DNA of 64,000 nucleotides, taken from assembly GCA_037043015.1 (NCBI GenBank), contig CM073328.1, forward strand, positions 5,319,409 to 5,383,408. Direction: 5' to 3'. The notes beneath the pieces were generated by a model, which saw only the letters and a program-made list of their open reading frames with translations, made no database searches and was not told the DNA's origin. Origin of the DNA: Bryum argenteum (taxonomy: Eukaryota; Streptophyta; Bryopsida; Bryales; Bryaceae). The translations under genes and the position numbers were made by a program. Positions 48,380-60,819 of this stretch are shown here, in pieces (the first letter of the stretch is position 1; each line of letters begins with the position of its first letter).

Positions 48380-48847
48380 ATTATCGTGAACCAATAAATT
48401 TTTTATTGATTAATTGTAACTTATACATGCCCTTCCTCTTTTTCTTTCATGATCTGAAAACCCATTCATTGAGAAAGATTAGGTGAGGCAACTTGAATGA
48501 GAAGCGGTTAGATCATGGATAGATAGCCTGACGCCAAGATTTGGGGTGTCAGCGCAATTACGCTTCTTTGGCAGCAATGAAAACCTCATGGGGCCACAAT
48601 CATACTTCAAATTGATATGGAACCCACTTTGATTATCATTATACCATTGTTCAATTCTTTACATAATTCTCTTCTTTTTTCCCAAGAAATAACATTTTTT
48701 AAATTCTTTTTATTTCCCTTCTTAACAATTTACTTTTATGTACAAGTGAGGCCGTGACTTTTAGTGCACAACATCAGTCACAAGACAACATAGATCCTGA
48801 TGCATTGGAAAGTACGTTTGTTACAATAAAAGTTACCAGACTGATGT

Positions 48848-49076
48848 AAGGTAGGAGTGGCGTAAACCGACCCGCCCCAAAAACCGTCTGAATTTCAGCT
48901 TTGCATACTTGGAATAGTGGTGTGAAATATTAATTATTTTTCGATAGTCTGCAAAGCTAGTGCAAATCTATCCCAAAAAAAAAGACATTTTTTGAGTAAT
49001 CCTACAATTTCTTATGAATATTTGAACCATGTTGTGCGGTTTTTGGGGTTGGACGGTTTTAGCCACTCCTACCTTA
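48848..49076. mobile_element. TIR element with AAGGTAGGAGTGGC ends
   Basis: AAGGTAGGAGTGGCGTAAACCG at the left is inverted as CGGTTTTAGCCACTCCTACCTT at the right, with an inner CCCCAAAAACCG / CGGTTTTTGGGG pair extending the arms. About 229 bp. Its right end overlaps the TTATGGTA terminus of the next element, so one inserted at the edge of the other. Confidence 0.85.
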
Positions 49077-49398
49077 TGGTAGCAGTGCCAAAATGGCGAA
49101 GTGCCGAAAATGGAGCCCTAGTAATCTTGAGTCAGAGGTACATAATAAATTCCCCACGTAATAGTATCATGTACTCACCGCAGACATTATAGGGTATCTT
49201 TTTAGGGCGCCATCTTAGGAACACCTATACTTTCAACTTCAAAAATTCATAACTCATTGTAGAAGAGTCCAAAAGTGATGATTCCACTTGCTCTATTCTT
49301 CTACTAGTTTTCCCCATGCACGAAAATTGCTTGTACTGGTGACATCCCTATAGATTTCTTGTGCTGAAGATTGAGCCATTATAGAGCACCATACCATA
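49074..49398 (-). mobile_element. TIR element with TTATGGTA ends (copy 2)
   Basis: It is collinear in reverse with 23168-23494 over the full length and differs at few positions by eye (GTACTCACCGCAGACATTAT, CTTGTACTGGTGACATCCCT). The ends read TTATGGTAGCAGTGCCA and GAGCACCATACCATA. Confidence 0.85.
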
Positions 49399-50335
49399 GC
49401 CTTGGTCAGAGATTTGTTGCTTCACTTTTTCTTTTAAGACATGTCATTCTTACATCACATTTGTTACTTTATTTCATGAATTTTGACATTTACCTTTCTA
49501 AGGTAAGGTAAGGTAATATGCTAAAGAAGAGTGCTTTAACATGCGCAAGGAATTGTCCTCTTTGACTTTGGTCGGCGTTTGGTTTTCTAAATTTAGCTTG
49601 TATGAAGTTGAGACCTTTTTAGGGTTGTAGAGTTTTTTTGTACCTTTCCGAAAAGCTCTTTTGTGTCTCGAGATTCCTCATACTTTAGGAGATATTCACA
49701 GTCAAAGTTTGAGAACACTATTTGGAAAACTGCCCAAAGTGTTGTATATGCTCACTTATTTTTAATGTTTGCCCAATTTGATTGTAGAAAATTCCAAAAT
49801 CCACTGAAAATTAGGATTTTACTATTTTTCAAGTTTTGTATTTTGTACGTATAATTAAGGGTTTAAGGCATGATCTCACCGATTGGATTTACAATCCAAT
49901 GATTCTTCACATGCAATCTTTATTGTTAAATTATGGGCTTTGTGGTTGAATTTCAACATGCCTCCATGTGAATCATCAAGTGTTTCTTTCGATATTATAG
50001 GTTGCAAGAGGGTAATATTTACAAAGGTATTTCCCTAGCTTAAATAGGAACAAGGATGTAAATAATTTCATACCAAATATGGTTTTTTTGGCCCTCGAAA
50101 AACTAGTTTTCCTTTCTCCAACTTTGAACATCATATTCTCGCAATTGGTAAGGAACTTGAATGTGAGCTTTGATATACATGTAAACATACAAGTTGAGTA
50201 GGGAATCCTGGGATTATACACCAAAAATACGTCAAAATTTGAAAACTTTCACCTTACACATCAAAAGTTGGTAGTTTTGGCAGTTCTGAGGCAAGTCAAA
50301 TTTAGGGGTTTAAATGGAATGGTACCAATACTGGA
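49399..50335. other. AT-rich intergenic stretch with repeat fragments
   Basis: GGTAA is tandemly repeated near 49500-49517. TTAGCTTGTATGAAGTT near 49591 matches position 241. No gene is supported. Confidence 0.4.
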
Positions 50336-50338
50336 GCT

Positions 50339-50606
50339 TTAACCCCTAAATTTCCTTGTTGCAAAACGGTCTAAGTCACAAAATTTGACCTTCCTTAAGA
50401 TTAAGCTCACAATATTTCAATCTAAGCATTATTTGAAGGATTTAACCGTAAGATCTCAAAGTTCACTTGACATTCTTCTTACATACCAAATTTGAACCGT
50501 TCATTCTTCCTCATTTGTGAGATTATAATGGTCAAAGTTGGCTGAATTTTTCTCCTGCGAGAACCTCCAAAACCCGTTTCGGGATTTAAGGAAAGTTAGG
50601 AGTTAA
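50339..50606 (+). mobile_element. Short TTAA-type MITE (268 bp)
   Basis: It starts TTAACCCCTAAATTTCCTTG and ends AAGGAAAGTTAGGAGTTAA. It is collinear along its length with 17275-17540 and keeps the internal module (ACCGTAAGATCTCAAAGTTC near 50446). Confidence 0.88.
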
Positions 50607-51165
50607 CCCTTAATTGTCACCGGTAACCAAATTGGTCACCAAGGTCATTGTTTTTGCTTTTGGGGTCCGACACAGTGGTATGGTGCAAATCTTGTCCAAA
50701 GGCACCCCTATTCTTTTGTTTTTCCGAATCCGATGCTCCTTCCCGATCGCCTTCTTGAGGTTTGTGTGATCCGCACGAAATACTAGGGGCCACGTGATCC
50801 CATAGTCAATGCTCTTTGACTTGGCCTTTCTTTTTATTGTTTTGACGATTTTTTTTCAAAATAATAAAAAATCTTGATCTTTATCCCTATACCATGCTCT
50901 ATGATGCCAATTTTCAGAAAAAATGACCCAAGGGGAGAAAAACCAAAAAAGCAATATGATATTTCTCACTCATGATCAGCAACCAAAACAATTTTTTCTC
51001 AACGGTGCCATTTTTTGAGATCTTACCCGATGTGATCGATCTTTTTTGCATTGGTCACATCACCAAGTTACCTTGATAACCACCGTTTCCGATTCTCTAA
51101 ATTGTTTTACCTTCAGTGCAGAAATAAGGCCAGAAGACAATGAGGTTGCATTTCTCTCCAATTTG
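50607..51165. other. Intergenic stretch
   Basis: No supported gene or element is visible. Confidence 0.4.
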
Positions 51166-51178
51166 TGGAAAACAAGGA

Positions 51179-51544
51179 GGCACCACAAGCCTTGGCTTGG
51201 TGGTTAGGGCTTGGGCCCCCAATGAGGAGGTCGTGGGTTCTATTCCCCATGCCGGCGTGGTGCTCACCACTATAGTCCACCCAACTATTGTGGGGGGTCC
51301 TTGGACCTTGTTGTATGGGTACCTCAAAGCCCTTTGGGGGGATACTATGTCAAGTATCTTCAAGGCACTAGTAACTAGGCTAGAAACTAGTGTAGTTATA
51401 GTGTCCACCCTCGAGAGGGGGAAGTAGTATTGTTCCAATTTCCCCTTGTCCGGTGGCCATCGGGATATTAGCATTACGAACGGACACTTCATTCACGCCG
51501 GCCCCCTTAGAAAGGGACCGGAGTTTCTATCATCATCATCTATC
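51179..51544 (+). mobile_element. Full-length tRNA-derived SINE (copy B)
   Basis: 366 bp, nearly identical to 13992-14356. It has the A-box-like TGGCTTGGTGGTTAGGG, the B-box-like GGGTTCTATTCCC and a tail of TATCATCATC then TATC. The perfect 13-bp duplication TGGAAAACAAGGA flanks it (51166-51178 and 51545-51557). The tail variant differs from copy A, so the tail is re-made or slips at insertion. Confidence 0.93.
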
Positions 51545-51572
51545 TGGAAAACAAGGATGTCAATTAAGGGTT

Positions 51573-51850
51573 AACCCTTAAAAATTATGTGTGTCTGAAG
51601 TCAACACAATGGAAAACAAGCTGAAACTTTGAAGAGCCATAACTTCTTCATCCAAATTTTGTTTCGGATGAAATCACTTGGTTTTGGTAGTAAATCAAGT
51701 CTTATTGTGAAATAAGAAATGTAGACCAATACAATGAATCTTTGATTGATGGCATTCATTTTAGTGAGGGCAACTTTTGCTTTTGGGTTCTCAAATATGA
51801 GGCATGTTTTACCATCGCAAGCCAATTTTGTAGAATAGATAATTGGTTTT

Positions 51851-51898
<48 letters not shown>

Positions 51899-52340
51899 GT
51901 TACATAATTATAAACCTGAAGTGAATTTCAACAACTTTCTAGTTGGAAGATATTTGATCCAACTACTCCTATTATTAGATATGCAATTATGTTACTACAA
52001 TGAAAAAAGTGAACAATGTATAATTAATGACGAGCTATATCTCCTTCGTCCACTGTTGAATTTCAACTTCGTCGATTGCGTTGAATTCCAATTTGAATCC
52101 AATTTTGTAGTAGAAACTTTAATTCCATCCATGAGGTGAGGAATACTTGATATGCATTCTAGTGTAAGTGTCTAGTTTTGGACTTTTTTTCCTTTGTAGA
52201 TCTTGGGGCAATTTTCACCATTGAAAGGCTATTATTACAACTAGGAATTTTTATTTTCACAAATTTTCTTGATACAACAATGTTATGAAGATGAAGGTGA
52301 ATCTCCACTCAAAGGCATGTAATAGCTTTGCAATTTAACG
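51573..52340 (+). mobile_element. Second TTAA-ended subfamily, decayed copy
   Basis: It starts TTAACCCTTAAAAATTATG and continues with AAGAGCCATAACTTCTTCAT, GGATGAAATCACTTGG and AAATATGAGGCATGTTTTACC, also found at 53100 and 60870 and in reverse at 25000-25250 and 29400-29600. A T46 tract (51852-51897) interrupts it. Confidence 0.55.
51852..51897 (+). repeat. T46 homopolymer
   Basis: An uninterrupted thymine run of about 46 bases inside a decayed element. On the minus strand it could be the poly(A) tail of an inserted retrotranscript, but no body is recognised on its left. Confidence 0.85.
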
Positions 52341-52349
52341 GTTCCATAT

Positions 52350-52560
52350 ACTAATGTTTACCATTATAGGATGTCAAATTAGGAAACCATTTTAGAAACA
52401 TCTATAGGTCTACCTTCAAAATTCCATAGCAAAGTGTAAAAAATTCTAAAAATGGACTTACTTACTTTTTCCATGCACAAAAATTTACTACAAATTTCCC
52501 AAGCTGAACTTTGAGCCATTATTGAGCACTCTCCCTTAGTACTTGGGAATTTAATATCTC
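52350..52560 (-). repeat. Decayed copy of the TTATGGTA-TIR element
   Basis: It is collinear with part of 49200-49390 (AGAAACATCTATAGG-TCTACCTTCAAAATTC, CCATGCACAAAAATT, TGAGCCATTATTGAGCAC). Termini are not recognisable. Confidence 0.5.
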
Positions 52561-53079
52561 AAGATTAGTTGACCGAAATCGCGATCCAATTGTGGCTTAC
52601 ACCTAAAAATAAATAAATAAACTCGCTTCGGCGACACCTCATGTACTGTGATTTGATCCACAGTGCCTAAGATTACGATACTACTCACATACACACAAAA
52701 CAAACTATTTGCCTTAAATAATACATTCCTTACCAATAATTAGTTTCAGGTAGATTTTGAGAGTAAATAACCATATACTGCAATTTGTGCACATTTTGAA
52801 TATTGTCTTCAAACTTTGATTCTGAATATGTTCTAAAGTATGAGAAATTTTGAAGCATGATATGACTTTTTGGAAAGGAAAAATCTACAACCTACAAGAG
52901 GTTTCACTTCAGCTAAACATAGTAAATTAAAGGCTGATCAAACCGTGAACTACCCGTTTAGGGCTCTTTTTAGCTATAGGGGTTAAGCAATTCAACTGTT
53001 ATATTACTTAAAGTCTAATCTTTCAAACATAGTCATACTACTCAAAAGAGGGTAATTTTCTTGAACATAGTCATACTAC

Positions 53080-53810
53080 TAAACTCTTAATTGGGCCGAA
53101 TGTCAAAAAGCAACAACTTTCAAGAGCCATAACTTCTTTATCCACAATCCGTTTTGGATGAATCTCTTGGGTTGAGTCTCAAATCAAGTCTAGTTTGTGT
53201 AGTAGATTTTTTAGACTTATACAATGATGTCAGACAGGAATGACATGTATTTTAATAAACGCAACTCTTAATCTTGAGATTTCAAACATGGGGCATGTAT
53301 TACCATTGTCAATCAATTATGGGAAATCGAGAAGATGTTTTCATGAATTTTTATATGTAGTCATGATCTTAAGATGAAGGCTATAAAGTTCTTAGTTGGA
53401 AGTTTTTTCTATCTTGAAAGAAAGTGCATAAATGGATGATATTTTAGGAGCTCTATTTCCTTTACATATCCTTGGATTTTGACTTTATTTTATGGGATGG
53501 ATTCCACCTAGAGTCTAGTTTTAGTAGTAGAAACCTTGACAAAATTAAGATAAGATTGAAGATAAGGCATTCTCTTTGTTGAATGCAAAGAATGGAGTTT
53601 TGGACTATTTATCCTTAGTAAAAATTTTGACAGTTTTCACCATTGCAAGGTCATTATTTGCACAAAAATATAATTCTCATGGATTTTTTTTTGTACAAAG
53701 GCGTTATTGAGATGAACATAAATATCTTTGTAGTTGATGCTTTCTTGATCGCAATAAGTATATTGGTAGCATTTTGACTTCAAAGTGAAAATGTTGAGAT
53801 TTTCTGATGT
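53080..53810 (+). mobile_element. Second TTAA-ended subfamily, decayed copy
   Basis: AATTGGGCCGAATGTCAAAA, AAGAGCCATAACTTCTTTAT and GGGGCATGTATTACCATTG match the reverse complement of 24235-25254 in order. No open frame of note. Confidence 0.5.
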
Positions 53811-54690
53811 TTTTTGAGTACCAACGTACCACCATAGCCCGTTCGTTCTTAAATAATTATGTTTTTAAAAAATAAAAAAAATTAAAAGTTACAAGCCAAG
53901 AGTATCCAAAAGTTGGGAAATTTATATAATAAAGAAAAAGAAAAAAAAGAATCTACTTCTGGCAGACGAACCCTATTTTTTCAAAAAAATAAATATTTGA
54001 TTGTTGAAGACCGGACCAACTGTGGTGGTATGGTAATGCATTACGATCTTGCAATCTATGAGGCCTCATGACTCAAAATTTGACCCACATGAGGTACAAT
54101 ATGTCTACTACAAGAATGTGCGGTTGAGATCTAAATACCTTATCTTCATTTCCAAATATGACACTTCTTTTGAGAATATGTTCTTTTTTCTATCAATGAG
54201 TCAAACCATTCATGGGTTAAAGAAAAACAATATTTTCACCATAATCTCCAAACTCTTTGATAAAAATTAAAAATTTACAACATTACCATATTGAATAGTA
54301 TAAACATAAATTTGTGTGGTAAGCTCGTAGATTTCTCAATATCCTACCATCATTGACTTTTAACTACCCACCACGACTTGAAGCGTTACTAAAGTCAAGT
54401 CCCACAAGACAAAAACCCATAAACCCCAAAAATACTCCCCCCCCTTACAAAGCGCATGACAAGCCATGTGCACTTCGCTGACCCAGCGCCACCAAACACT
54501 TCTTCACTCCCCGCCAACACCAGCCATCTCCAAATCCTCAATCACCCTCCCCAACAATCCACTTTCTTCTCAACAATCCCAGCGATCCATCACACTCCTG
54601 CATAGATCACATCACACACTTGAAGCAGTAACGAAGAATTGCAAAGCAGGCATTGCCAGATCCGTAACGTAATCCCGAAGCTTAAGCTCG
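53811..54690 (+). promoter_or_regulatory. Upstream region and C-rich leader of the aspartic protease gene
   Basis: From about 54440 the sequence becomes C-rich and CT/CA-rich (CTCCCCGCCAACACCAGCC, CAATCACCCTCCCCAACAAT), as in plant 5' leaders. No TATA box can be named with confidence. The first part (53811-54400) is AT-rich flank. Confidence 0.5.
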
Positions 54691-54732
54691 ATGGTAGCAA
54701 AGGATGGTGGCGAAGCTCAAAACTGGGGTTGA
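54691..54732 (+). promoter_or_regulatory. Upstream ORF overlapping the protease start
   Basis: An ATG 13 bases before the proposed start opens a 13-residue frame (MVAKDGGEAQNWG) that ends at 54732, inside the main coding region and out of phase. If used, it would divert ribosomes unless the ATG at 54704 or 54752 is reached by leaky scanning or re-initiation. Confidence 0.5.
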
Positions 54733-57700
54733 GCTCAATCATTTTAGGGCGATGGGGGGAGTTTTGATGGCTATGGTGTTGGTTTTAGTGTTAGGAGTTT
54801 CAGGTGTAGTAGCACAGCATCAGTTTGAATTGGTGCACGGGTACGGAGGCAGGGAGACGATGAAGTTGGAGACCATGAAGGTGCACGATCATCGTCGTCT
54901 TCGTCGTATGCTTCCCGAAGTTGTCACGTTTCCACTCACCGGCGACGACGATGTCTTCATCACTGCGTAAGTGAAATGTAGTTTTTGATCGATCTATCGA
55001 ATGGAATGTGGTTGCTTAACCTAATGTGGGTTGTTTGGTGATTTCGCAGGTTGTATTATACGAGAATCTCTTTGGGTACTCCGCCGCAGCAGTTTTATGT
55101 GCATGTTGATACGGGTAGCGATGTTGTGTGGGTGAATTGTGTCCCTTGTACCAGCTGTAAACGCTCCTCCAATGTTGCGGTATGTACTCAATCCTACCCT
55201 CTTTTTGACAAAATGCTCATCGATAACATTCCTCTCCTGAAAGTTTGAGTGTGCGAAGGCACTGGATTCAGCTAAACTTGATTGTTTGGAGTGAAAGTTC
55301 ATGCATCTTGTGATGATTTTGAATCTTGTACCAAATTCAGCTGAAATTTTGATAAGACGACTTCTGTCTCATTAGCAGAGTGAGGTGAAAGTATGAGGCG
55401 GGTCGATTAGTATTCCGTGCTTTTGTATTAGCAATAAGTGTAATGGAACCAGCTAGATTTTGTCACTTGCTTTCAGATTGAAGCACAAGGCAATGAGTAA
55501 GGTTGAACTAGGGTAAGGGTTTCTCGGAGATTTAGGTCTGCATACGATTAGGTCTCTGTTTGTTTCGAGCAACAGGGGATTCATCAGGAGGATGCATACT
55601 CAAGTCACATGAATAGGATGAAGCAGATGAAAAATTGTTATTGACCTCGGTAAGGTTTACGAAAGTTTTGTATTCAATTAGGTTGAAACTGTTCGAGGTG
55701 AAACTCTTGTTATGCAAGAGGCGAGATTAAAAAAAGACCGATCTAGTTTTGTAGCATCCTGTAGCAAAATCAGCAAGATTTTGTCACCCTGCTTTAAAAA
55801 CTCAAACAGAAAGCTCATGAACAGGAAGCGTCATTGAACCATGATGAAGTGTTACTGGAAATCCGTGTTCAATTAGGTCTCACCTGTTCGTTGCTCTGTT
55901 AGCTTCAAGCACCAAGGAGGCATTAATCAGGTTTTAGAGTATACTTAAGATTCCAGCAGGATGAAGCTTGTTGATTGAACTGGGGTGGGGTTTTATTGGA
56001 GCTTTGTGTCTAAATGGAATGTGACAATGGTATGTTTGGGTGTGCAGCTTCCGATCTCTATTTACGATCCTGCGAAATCCTCAACATCATCACGCATTCG
56101 TTGTGCCGACACACAATGCAGTGTGGCTTCCACCTCGGGACGCCCCGCATGCACGGCCGCGAACGCCAACGAGTGCCCCTACTCTACTCTCTATGGCGAT
56201 GGAAGCAGCACCAATGGGTACTTCGTGGACGATTTGTTTACTTTTAGCCAGGTTCCTAGTGGCAACTCTACTGCTACTAGCGGCTCCGCCACTCTCACCT
56301 TCGGGTCCGCTCCTTACCTCACCTTGATTGTGCCACTGGAATCATGTAGAGTGTGATTAGCTGTGCTTGTTTGTGTCAATCTTGCTCGATCTTTTGTCAG
56401 AAGCTAAAAGTAGTTTTCACTTCCTCTACTCTTTGTCGATCATATATCCAAAATTCTACTTTCTTCGATGTTCAGGTTCTCAATCTTGTCATTAGATACA
56501 TACTCTAGTGGTTTGCCTTCCTCTCTTTTTCCCCTTTTAGGTCTCAGTTGCTCAATTTTACTATCAGCTACGAACAGTAGTTTGTCTTCCTCTACCTATG
56601 CTCTACTTTGGCATCCACTTTCTTCCTTCTTTTCAGATTTTAGCTTTTCAACTTTTCCATAAGGTACATACTCATAGTAGTTCTCCTTCAGCATTCATCA
56701 TCTTTCCTTTCTTTTTAGCTCAAGCTATTCATCTGCTTAATCTTGCCATGAGCTATGTCTTCTATATTGCTTTGCCTTCCTCTGTGCCAGGATCCACCAT
56801 CTTTCCTGTTCCAGAATCCACCATCTTTTCTGTAATATACGGCCGATTCAACGAAGTGCAGGATCACAGTTTCAAACTCAATGCTCGTTTTCTTACCGTT
56901 GTGGCTCGTGGTTGCAGGTGTGGGAGCAATCAGACAGGGTCGTGGGCGACAGACGGGTTGATAGGATTCGGCCAAGCTCCAATCTCGGCACCCAGCCAGT
57001 TATCCGACCAGAGCGTGACAGTCAACATCTTCGCCCACTGCTTGCAAGGCGACAACAAAGGAAGCGGGTCTCTCGTCATCGGAGTCATTCGAGAGCCTGA
57101 CCTCGTCTACACTCCCATGGTCCCTAGACAGTAAGTCCCATCGTGCCAAGCAATCTTACCTTTACAATGCAGGATCACTTAACATTGCTTGCTTGGAGTC
57201 GGACAGGAAAATAGAGGATTCCAAAGTGAAGCATGAGTAGAGGAAGACAAACTACTATAGTATGTGCAGCTTATGACGAGATTGAGCAACTGAGATTTAC
57301 AAGGAAGAAAAGTGAGCAGACGGAGGCAAACCACTGGAGAGTATGTAGCTTATGGCAAGATTCAGGAGTGGAACAACTACGATTCAAGAATATGGAAGAT
57401 CTTAGAAGAGGAAAAGAGTAGAGGAAGGAAAATTACGTAGCTTATGGCAAGATTGCTGTGAGTGGGACAGGGCCATTGCAATGTAGGATCACTAAACATC
57501 GGCTTGCTGGGACTGGGGACAGGAACCATTACAATGTAGGATTACAAAACATAGCCGTGGAAGGGACGAACGTGACCTCAGCGGCGTCGTTCGATCTGTC
57601 AACGACCGGCGGTGTGATTTTCGACAGTGGCACCACGCTTACGTACTTGGTGCAGCCGGCTTACGAGGAGTTTATAACGGGAGTAGGTGCCTGTGTTGCT

Positions 57701-59115
57701 GCTGCTGTCTGCCTCTTTTGCACGTAAACTTTTCTATTTTCTTTGAATGATGCTGCTGCTGGTCTCTTTCTAACGGTACTAACTAAATGTTGCACTTTTA
57801 GTTCTGATGTTGACCGATTTTTGTTCAACATGATAATTGATGTGCTGGGGTTTGGTTGGTTTCAGGTGATTACAGCTGCACCAATCGCCCCCAGCTCCAT
57901 TCGCGACACCGAAGGCAACACTCAAACCTGTTTCATTTACTCTGGCGGGTAAGCATTCTACATGGAAGCATGTTTCGAGAACTGTAGATGATCTACCTGT
58001 CAGGCTTGATTCTTGGTTTGATTTTCTGCAGTATTCAGGGATATTTTCCTAATCTGACTCTCTACTTCGCTGGGGGAGCCGCAATGACGTTGAGTCCGAG
58101 TAATTACTTACACAAGCAGATTCTATCGGTAAGCATGCGTTGCGTATTTTCAACTCCCACTTTTGTTAACAAAAGTGTCTACATGCTTGTTACTTACTGA
58201 CAGAATTTGTCCCGCAGTCTGGCTTGTCGGCGTACTGCTTTAGTTGGCTCGAAAGCGTGAGCACTCCTGGATACCAGTCGTATACCATCTTTGGAGGTGA
58301 AGAAACCATAAATTCTCTGAACTTTTTTGGGATTTTTGCAATTGAGGTGATCTTGATTTCTTAGTGACTGTGGCAGATAATGTGCTGAAAGATAAGCTGA
58401 TCGTTTACGATAACGTCGACAAACGAATCGGATGGAAGAACTTTGACTGTAACACTCTCACCTCTAAACCCTTCTAAACCCAAAAGAGAAGAAGAACAAT
58501 ACCCTGGTTTTAAGCCATTGTAGATAGAGCGTCAATCTGGTTTGTGATTGGGTATAGAGTGTCAAATTTTGTTTGTGATTTTGTGCTCTTTGGTGAGACG
58601 AGGGAGTAGTAATCTTGCTTCTTTTGTAATTGGTGTGTAAGAGCCAAGGATACTTGTACAATCAAGCGATACTTTATAATCATGGTTGTAATTTGAGACT
58701 TGTTAAGCTTGTATAGAAAATGAGGAAAGGCCTATGCTTAGGTCAACATGAATAGAGCTTGATCCTAGGTAATTTCTAATCTCTTGTCTAAGTAGTCATT
58801 GGTTAGAGATGGCTAATATGTGTTATTGCAAGCCCTTTGAGGGCGGACTCCATTATGTTGGCTTTGGCTTAGGGATTGAACCCACAACCTCAATATGAAG
58901 TTTTTGTTTTGAGCTTGTTCTTATCTATGGCAGGTACAAAAGGCATATCAGTGAGCAGCACATCAACAAGTGTACCCGTGACAGTGCTTCCAAGTGAAGC
59001 TGGCCCTCCGGGAGCTTTTCGCGAGTCCAACAATGCGCATCCTATGGCCCATGCTTCCATCTCATGGTGGCTTACTATTTTGGCTATAGTGTTGATCACA
59101 CAAGGTTGGCGTTAG
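54704..59115 (+). CDS. Pepsin-like (A1) aspartic protease, GPI-anchored type, 511 aa
   Basis: Exons are 54704-54966, 55050-55179, 56048-56304, 56918-57130, 57523-57682, 57866-57948, 58032-58128, 58218-58296, 58377-58448 and 58934-59115; every phase agrees. A hydrophobic signal segment (residues about 17-37) is followed by a propeptide-like stretch. The first catalytic motif is DTGS at D108 (YVHVDTGSDVVWVNC) and the second is DSGT at D322 (GVIFDSGTTLTYL). Family landmarks include YYTRISLGTPPQ, CPYSTLYGDGSSTNGYFVDD, the FGCGSNQTGSW...DGLIGFGQ block formed across the exon 3-4 junction, and a C-terminal DKRIGWKNFDC. Exon 10 adds a Ser/Thr-rich linker and a hydrophobic tail (WWLTILAIVLITQGW), as in GPI-anchored plant proteases of this type. 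It likely acts in the secretory path or at the cell surface. An alternative start is the ATG at 54752. Several introns are short; intron 2 is 868 bp. Confidence 0.93.
58449..58933 (+). other. Retainable last intron of the protease gene
   Basis: If this intron stays in the mRNA, translation runs C-N-T-L-T-S-K-P-F and stops at TAA 58475-58477, giving a 460-aa protein without the hydrophobic tail. Splicing it instead completes the same Cys codon (T + GT) and adds the tail exon. The intron has standard GT and CAG edges. Confidence 0.6.
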
Positions 59116-60340
59116 TTGCATTGGCCATCTTCTTATTTATGATAATGGCTTGGTTGGCTTGTGAAAGTGGGTCACGTTTGGTTGTCTTGTTTGGATATCG
59201 TATGCAAATTCTATAATAAGTTGATGTTTGGCACCAATACGTTCTTTTCTATTTCTTTACTTTGACATCTACCATTCTTTATGATGTTGGGGCAGTGAAA
59301 GAAGAATAGGTCAATGTTGCAATTAAACTTGTATTGTATGCAAATCTCATTACCTTTTGACATTGGTTTTGACACTAGGTACATACTTCTGAAGGAAGGA
59401 GATGTTGTGTACACTAAAGTGAAGTGGAGAATATGTGTTGAAGTTTTAAGAGGAAGGTAATGCTTTGGCTATGATATAGCTAAGGTATCTCCTCAATTAT
59501 GAGCTATGGTAAATTTTATGTTCTTTGCATGGCAAGGTAGAAGTGTATGATTCAAGATGATTATACTCTTCCAAACCATTTTTCAGTAAATTTTCCTTTC
59601 ATTTTGGGGAACTTGATTGATCTTTGAGAGTCCTTGTATTCATTTGGTGGATAGTGGATATTGTCAAAAGCTTCTGATTTCCATGATATGAATAAAGTTT
59701 ATCCTTAGCCAATATTGTACAAGCAACAATTGTTATTGGAGTTATGTTGCTTTTTGAAATCTTGTTCTTTAAGAAAAACAATTTTTTCACCAACTTTTGA
59801 TAACAATTATATTTAATTGATGGGTAATTATTCTACTTCATGATATATTGGATTTTACTTACCATCTAATATGCTACCCTTTCAAGTACCTTTCTTGTAT
59901 TTCATATTCCCTCTTGGATATTCACACCATTTTTTAAGTTTAGCAACCATGTTAACTTTTGCAACAATTGGCAATTCGGTAAATATGGTAGTATCCCAAG
60001 CATCACTTTGTTTCATAAAGACTTGCATTTGTATGCCTATGGAAGGACTTATTTTGTATTATCACTTGTTTTTTGTAATATCACTCTTGTTCTATAATAT
60101 CACATTCTAATAATGTGGTATCACCTAGTTTCAAAATTTCTAGATTGAAACTCGAAATTAGACAGTTTTAATTGTGAGATATTACTATCACTTGTAAGAA
60201 TTGTGTCCTAAAATGTTGACTAGGCTTACGTGTCTCATATGACATAAGAGACTTACGTCCGAAATGACAGAGATACTGTATGTCATTTTGGATAAGAGTC
60301 TCTTATACACATAATTCTAATCAACATTTAATTGCACAAG
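59116..60340 (+). other. 3' flank of the protease gene
   Basis: AT-rich, without supported coding sequence. It probably includes the 3' UTR. Near 60205-60300 imperfect inverted repeats around AAGAGACTTACG and GTCTCTTATAC suggest a small decayed hairpin element. Confidence 0.4.
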
Positions 60341-60354
60341 AGTTACTTGCAAAC

Positions 60355-60620
60355 CGTAACACTAAATGTCACACGTCACCATAGTGTTACAACACTAGTT
60401 GGCAAACCATAGTACTAAATGTGAGAGCATGCAAACTTTCTTGCAAGAGAAGAATTGATTAAAAAACAGTGTAATTTGTCGCTTGAAAAAAAGACAGGAG
60501 ACATTGATTGTAATGGAGCCCTGAGTGATCGCTAATCCCAAGAGAGTTGAAAACTAGTGTTTCATACCAAAAGTTACTAGTAACCATAATCTCCATGTAA
60601 AACTAATTAACAACTCTTGT
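60355..60620. repeat. Decayed relative of the 18968-19255 MITE
   Basis: CACTAAATGTCACACGTCA-like and AATGTGAGAG blocks and the end AATTAACAACTCTTGTGTAG correspond in order to the 18968-19255 element. Confidence 0.5.
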
Positions 60621-60819
60621 GTAGTGCATTTAAAAAAAATGGAGCTATATTCAAGATGTGATGCATAAAGATAGACATTTTTAACTGTGAGATATTACTA
60701 TCGATTTTGAGAAACGCCTTCCAAAATGTTTTCATTCTTTTCAAAACTTAGGCGGTTTCAAAATTGGTTTTCCATGTCATACAAGTTTTGACAAATTCGA
60801 CTTTAACTCGTTGTGAGGC

